Shown here piece by piece: positions 6,469 to 8,991 of a DNA stretch of 8,991 nt (positions are counted from its first letter, which is position 1; every line of letters begins with the position of its first letter). This stretch comes from Lachnospiraceae bacterium (lineage in GTDB: Bacteria; Bacillota; Clostridia; Lachnospirales; Lachnospiraceae): contig JAGCSS010000211.1 of NCBI GenBank assembly GCA_017964055.1, forward strand, positions 1 to 8,991. Direction: 5' to 3'. Below the pieces are notes generated by a model. The model was given only the letters and a program-made list of their open reading frames with translations. It was not told the origin of the DNA and made no database searches. The position numbers and the translations under genes were made by a program.

Positions 6469-6535
6469 CACTTTTTGTCCAATTTCCCCACCAAAATTGA
6501 ACAAAGTTCTGTTCCGTTTTTTGGTTATTTTTCCT

Positions 6536-6564
6536 TTGTCATTATCGGGTATGTATAGTAAAAT
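6536..6564 (+). promoter_or_regulatory. Sigma-A-type promoter for nagA
   Basis: TTGTCA (6536-6541) and TAAAAT (6559-6564) are separated by 17 bp, and each matches its consensus at five of six positions. The predicted start is near 6571, giving a leader of about 32 nt. The ribosome binding region is a purine- and G-rich stretch at 6581-6594, ending GGTGAG, 8 nt before the ATG; it is less canonical than the GGAGG sites of the neighbours. Confidence 0.6.
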
Positions 6565-6602
6565 TGACTTATCAAAAACAGAGGGGATGGTGAGTAACAC
6601 CT

Positions 6603-7757
6603 ATGATCATAAAAAATGCCAGGGTTTTCCTGAACGGAGCCTTCCGCAAGGCATCTTTCAGGGTTACTGACGGCAAATTTGCCGAGATTTCGGAAGGGAC
6701 CGAAGAACTTACGCCCGCTCCGGGCGAACCGGTCGAAGACTACACGGGGAATAAGATAATTCCCGGACTTTTCGATATTCACACTCATGGCTGCCTGGGC
6801 TATGATTTCACTGTTTCTTCGGCCGAAGAAGATGCAAAGATGCTCCGTCATTACGCAGCGCACGGCGTAACGAGCGTTCTTGCCACCACCATGACAAACG
6901 CTCCGGACATATACCGCCGCGCCTGCTCGCAGATCGGACAGCTCGCGGGCACGGTCAAAGACGCTTTTCCCGCAAAGATCCGCGGCATCAACGCCGAAGG
7001 TCCTTTTCTTTCGCTCGAGAAAAAGGGAGCACATGATCCGCAGTATATCACAGCTCCCGACGAAGCCTATTTCAATGAACTCAATACGCTTTCCGGCGGG
7101 ATCATAAGGCTTATCACGATCGCTCCCGAGCAGGATAACGCGATCGAATTCATAAAGAAACACACCGCAGGCAACGCTTCTGACAAAAGCTCCGCGCTCT
7201 ATGTGTCGGTCGGCCATTCCGACTGCGATTACGATACGGCCATGAAAGCCTTTAACGCAGGAGCCGATCATGTAACGCATCTGTACAATGCCATGAACGG
7301 GCTCCATCACAGAAAGCCCGGCATCCCCGGCGCGGCAGCTGACGCAAAAGCCTGGGTTGAGCTGATCTGCGACGGTCTGCATGTGCATGAATCGGTCCTT
7401 CGCCACGCTTTTAAGGCTTATCCCGGCAGAGTCGTACTTATCTCGGATTCTATCGCTCCTTCAGGTCTTCCCGACGGGCAGTATTCATCCGGAGGGCTCC
7501 CGGTATTCCTGAAAAACGGCGAGATCCGTCTCGAGGACGGCACGCTCGCAGGCTCCGGCATCACGCTCTTCGAAGGACTGAAGCGCTGCGTAAAGGACTT
7601 CGGCATCCCCGAGGAAGAAGCGATCCTTGCCGCCACCTATAACGCTGCCGCTTCGGTAGGTCTTGAAGGCAGATGCGGAAGCATTGCCGTAGGCCTCGAT
7701 GCGGATTACGTCGTGATCGATGACAACTACAACTTACTTTCGGTGCATATCGCATAA
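6603..7757 (+). CDS. nagA: N-acetylglucosamine-6-phosphate deacetylase
   Basis: This 384-residue cytoplasmic enzyme converts GlcNAc-6-phosphate to glucosamine-6-phosphate and acetate, feeding amino sugars from chitin, mucin or recycled cell wall into glycolysis or wall synthesis. It has the normal NagA length and amidohydrolase layout. PGLFDIHTHG (54-63) carries the HxH pair His60/His62, NAEGPF (130-135) the metal ligand Glu132, VGHSD (203-207) His205, and THLYNAMNGLHHR (225-237) His226 and the substrate loop. DGLHVH (257-262) precedes ISDSIAPSGLPDG (280-292) with catalytic Asp282. NPA-like substrate residues appear late, as TYNAAASVGLEGRCGSI (345-361). The HxH pair suggests a two-metal site as in Bacillus-type NagA rather than the altered motif of the E. 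coli enzyme. No nagB or nagK adjoins it; it appears monocistronic and ends just before a large palindrome. Confidence 0.96.
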   Translation: MIIKNARVFLNGAFRKASFRVTDGKFAEISEGTEELTPAPGEPVEDYTGNKIIPGLFDIHTHGCLGYDFTVSSAEEDAKMLRHYAAHGVTSVLATTMTNAPDIYRRACSQIGQLAGTVKDAFPAKIRGINAEGPFLSLEKKGAHDPQYITAPDEAYFNELNTLSGGIIRLITIAPEQDNAIEFIKKHTAGNASDKSSALYVSVGHSDCDYDTAMKAFNAGADHVTHLYNAMNGLHHRKPGIPGAAADAKAWVELICDGLHVHESVLRHAFKAYPGRVVLISDSIAPSGLPDGQYSSGGLPVFLKNGEIRLEDGTLAGSGITLFEGLKRCVKDFGIPEEEAILAATYNAAASVGLEGRCGSIAVGLDADYVVIDDNYNLLSVHIA

Positions 7758-7777
7758 TACCGAAACAGATATGACAT

Positions 7778-7834
7778 ACATGGGGACGGTTCTTTCGTCT
7801 GCGCAGTTCGCAGACAAAAGAACCGTCCCCGTGT
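7778..7834. repeat. Large palindromic repeat (copy A) between nagA and aspS, probable bidirectional terminator
   Basis: Two arms of 22 bases (7782-7803 and 7809-7830) pair around the 5-nt loop CAGTT with a single non-match, which becomes a G-U pair on the minus strand. Four further bases on each side extend the arms to 26, with one T-G pair. A flanking GACAT/ATGTC (7773-7777 and 7839-7843) adds further symmetry. The core reads GGGGACGGTTC on both strands. It sits between convergent genes, about 20 bp from either stop, so an RNA stem from either direction could end transcription. There is no strong U-run directly after either arm. The same core recurs at 5847-5880, marking it as a dispersed repeat, perhaps REP- or MITE-like. 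Confidence 0.85.
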
Positions 7835-7856
7835 CTGAATGTCTGTATTAATTTCT

Positions 7857-8991
7857 TTATTTTTCAGGTTTAATGACAGCGATATTGGCCTCGCGCAGCT
7901 GCTTCTCGCTGACAGGAGTGGGAGCGCCGCACATCATATCCTGCGCCTTGCTGTTCATCGGGAATGCAATGACCTCACGGATAGAATCGGTGTTGCAAAG
8001 GAGCATTACCATGCGGTCAACACCGGGTGCTATACCTGCATGAGGCGGTGCTCCGTAGCAGAACGCGTTGTACATGGCGGGGAACTTGGCCTTAACATCG
8101 TCCTCGCCCATGGCTACGATCTCGAATGCCTTGACCATGATCTCGGGATCGTGGTTGCGGACAGCTCCTGATGAAAGCTCTACGCCGTTGCATACAAGGT
8201 CGTACTGATATGCGTAAATATCGAGAGGGTCCTTCTCGCACAGCGCCTGCAGGCCGCCCTGAGGCATCGAGAAAGGATTGTGGCAGAACTCGAGCTCACC
8301 CGATTCCTCACCGATCTCATACATCGGGAAATCTACGATCCAGCAGAAGGAGTACTGTTCTTTGTCAAAGATCGCGGGGATCTTCTGTCCGAAGAGCTTT
8401 CTCATGGCACCTGCTGTCTTGGAGCAGTCTGTCTTTTTGGTATTTGCCGTAACCGCAACGAAGTCACCGGGTACCAGTTCGAGTGCGGAAATGATCTCAG
8501 CCTTCTTCTCCTGAAGGAATTTCGAGATTCCGCCGACGAACTCGCCGTTCTCGTCCAGTCTGAACCAGTAGACCTTGTTCGCTGTCTGAACTTCGACTTC
8601 AGCGCAGGTTGCATCGATGAACTTACGTGTCTCACCGAAATTGTTGATGACAAATGCCTTGATAAATGCGACCTTAAAAGGCTCAAAGCCGCAGTCCTCA
8701 AGGATAAACGCATCCTTTAACTCGCCCTTGATACGAAGATCAGGCTTGTCGGATCCGAAGCGCTCAAGTGCATCGTTGTAACTGATGCGTGTAAAAGGAG
8801 CACGTGAAGCGCGGTTGTAGGTTCCGAACTTTTCAAATACAGGAGGAAGTACATCCTCAAGTACGGCAAATACATCTTCCTGTGAAGCGAATGCCATCTC
8901 CATGTCGAGCTGATAGAACTCTCCCGGTGAACGGTCTGCTCTTGCATCCTCATCACGGAAGCAGGGAGCGATCTGGAAATAACGGTCAAAG
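7857..8991 (-). CDS. aspS: Aspartyl-tRNA synthetase, C-terminal 377 residues (5' end outside window)
   Basis: This class II aminoacyl-tRNA synthetase charges tRNA-Asp. The frame is open to the right edge: the first visible codons read FDRYFQIAPCFRDEDARADRS-, which contains class II motif 2 (FRDEDARADR, visible residues 11-20). A start placed at 8903 would cut the protein in two and is rejected. A bacterial GAD insertion domain occupies about visible residues 75-180. WIVDFPMYE and HNPFSMPQGG follow, then YDLVCNGVELSSGAVR and motif 3, GIAPGVDR, ending at about visible residue 326. Bacterial AspRS is near 590 residues, so the anticodon-binding domain and motif 1 lie beyond the window. It cannot be told here whether the enzyme is discriminating or also charges tRNA-Asn. 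The sequence resembles the HNPFSMPQGG type familiar from alphaproteobacteria and some Clostridia. Confidence 0.96.
   Translation of the reverse strand, partial: FDRYFQIAPCFRDEDARADRSPGEFYQLDMEMAFASQEDVFAVLEDVLPPVFEKFGTYNRASRAPFTRISYNDALERFGSDKPDLRIKGELKDAFILEDCGFEPFKVAFIKAFVINNFGETRKFIDATCAEVEVQTANKVYWFRLDENGEFVGGISKFLQEKKAEIISALELVPGDFVAVTANTKKTDCSKTAGAMRKLFGQKIPAIFDKEQYSFCWIVDFPMYEIGEESGELEFCHNPFSMPQGGLQALCEKDPLDIYAYQYDLVCNGVELSSGAVRNHDPEIMVKAFEIVAMGEDDVKAKFPAMYNAFCYGAPPHAGIAPGVDRMVMLLCNTDSIREVIAFPMNSKAQDMMCGAPTPVSEKQLREANIAVIKPEK

Noticed and set aside
6499..6526. GAACA/TGTTC 5-bp hairpin followed by a T-run on the plus strand
   Set aside because: The stem is only 5 bp and no plus-strand gene ends here; it lies upstream of the nagA promoter, so a terminator role has no clear client.
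6406..6600. Upstream extension of the carD reading frame (65 extra codons)
   Set aside because: The extension covers the predicted carD promoter, shows no domain, and the internal ATG at 6405 has a strong AAGGAGGAG site and matches the family N-terminus.
6525..7406. A 293-codon open frame on the minus strand opposite nagA
   Set aside because: It lies almost wholly antisense to the unmistakable nagA gene and overlaps the intergenic promoters. Its protein shows no recognisable domain, and long antisense frames are expected opposite GC-rich genes.
8717..8989. A 90-codon minus-strand frame at the right edge
   Set aside because: It is a shadow in another frame of aspS; the aspS frame itself is open to the edge and contains class II motif 2.

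Overview
The window looks like a chromosomal segment from an anaerobic Clostridia-type Firmicute, most likely Lachnospiraceae-like. The evidence is an Rnf operon in the order rnfC-rnfD-rnfG, strong GGAGG ribosome binding sites, a DUF2974/Mbeg1-like hydrolase, a CE2-like SGNH esterase, a short CarD-family regulator and moderately high GC. The taxonomic call is inference. No tRNA, rRNA, CRISPR array, prophage or transposase gene is visible.

Layout from left to right: the start of rnfG (cut by the window edge), rnfD and rnfC; a secreted CE4 polysaccharide deacetylase with an Ig-like domain; a CE2-like SGNH esterase without a signal peptide; an Mbeg1-like alpha/beta hydrolase; and a CarD-family transcription factor. 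All of these are on the minus strand, so transcription runs right to left. A 197-bp divergent promoter region separates carD from nagA on the plus strand. nagA converges on the 3' part of aspS, which is on the minus strand and runs off the right edge.

The minus-strand genes from the Mbeg1-like gene to rnfG are closely spaced (50, 33, 66 and 17 bp, then a 4-bp overlap) and could form one long transcript. A weak promoter candidate exists just before rnfC. carD has its own extended -10 promoter and appears to end at an intrinsic terminator. The Mbeg1-like gene has a good sigma-A promoter (TAGACA, 17 bp, TATAAT). Three carbohydrate or cell-wall deacetylase families (CE4, CE2-like and NagA, which is CE9) occur within about 5.3 kb. 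Rnf couples ferredoxin and NAD redox to ion pumping, and I see no direct biochemical link between it and the hydrolases.

The most notable non-coding signal is a dispersed palindromic repeat with a GGGGACGGTTC core. An almost perfect copy with 26-bp arms lies between the convergent nagA and aspS. A shortened, degenerate copy lies between carD and the Mbeg1-like gene, where on the minus strand it forms a 10-bp-stem terminator. That second intergenic segment is bounded by a 13-bp direct repeat that covers the carD stop at one end and the Mbeg1-like start at the other. This suggests that a roughly 150-bp segment was inserted into, or duplicated at, a formerly tight ATGA junction. I see no convincing new multi-gene system; the genes belong to known families.
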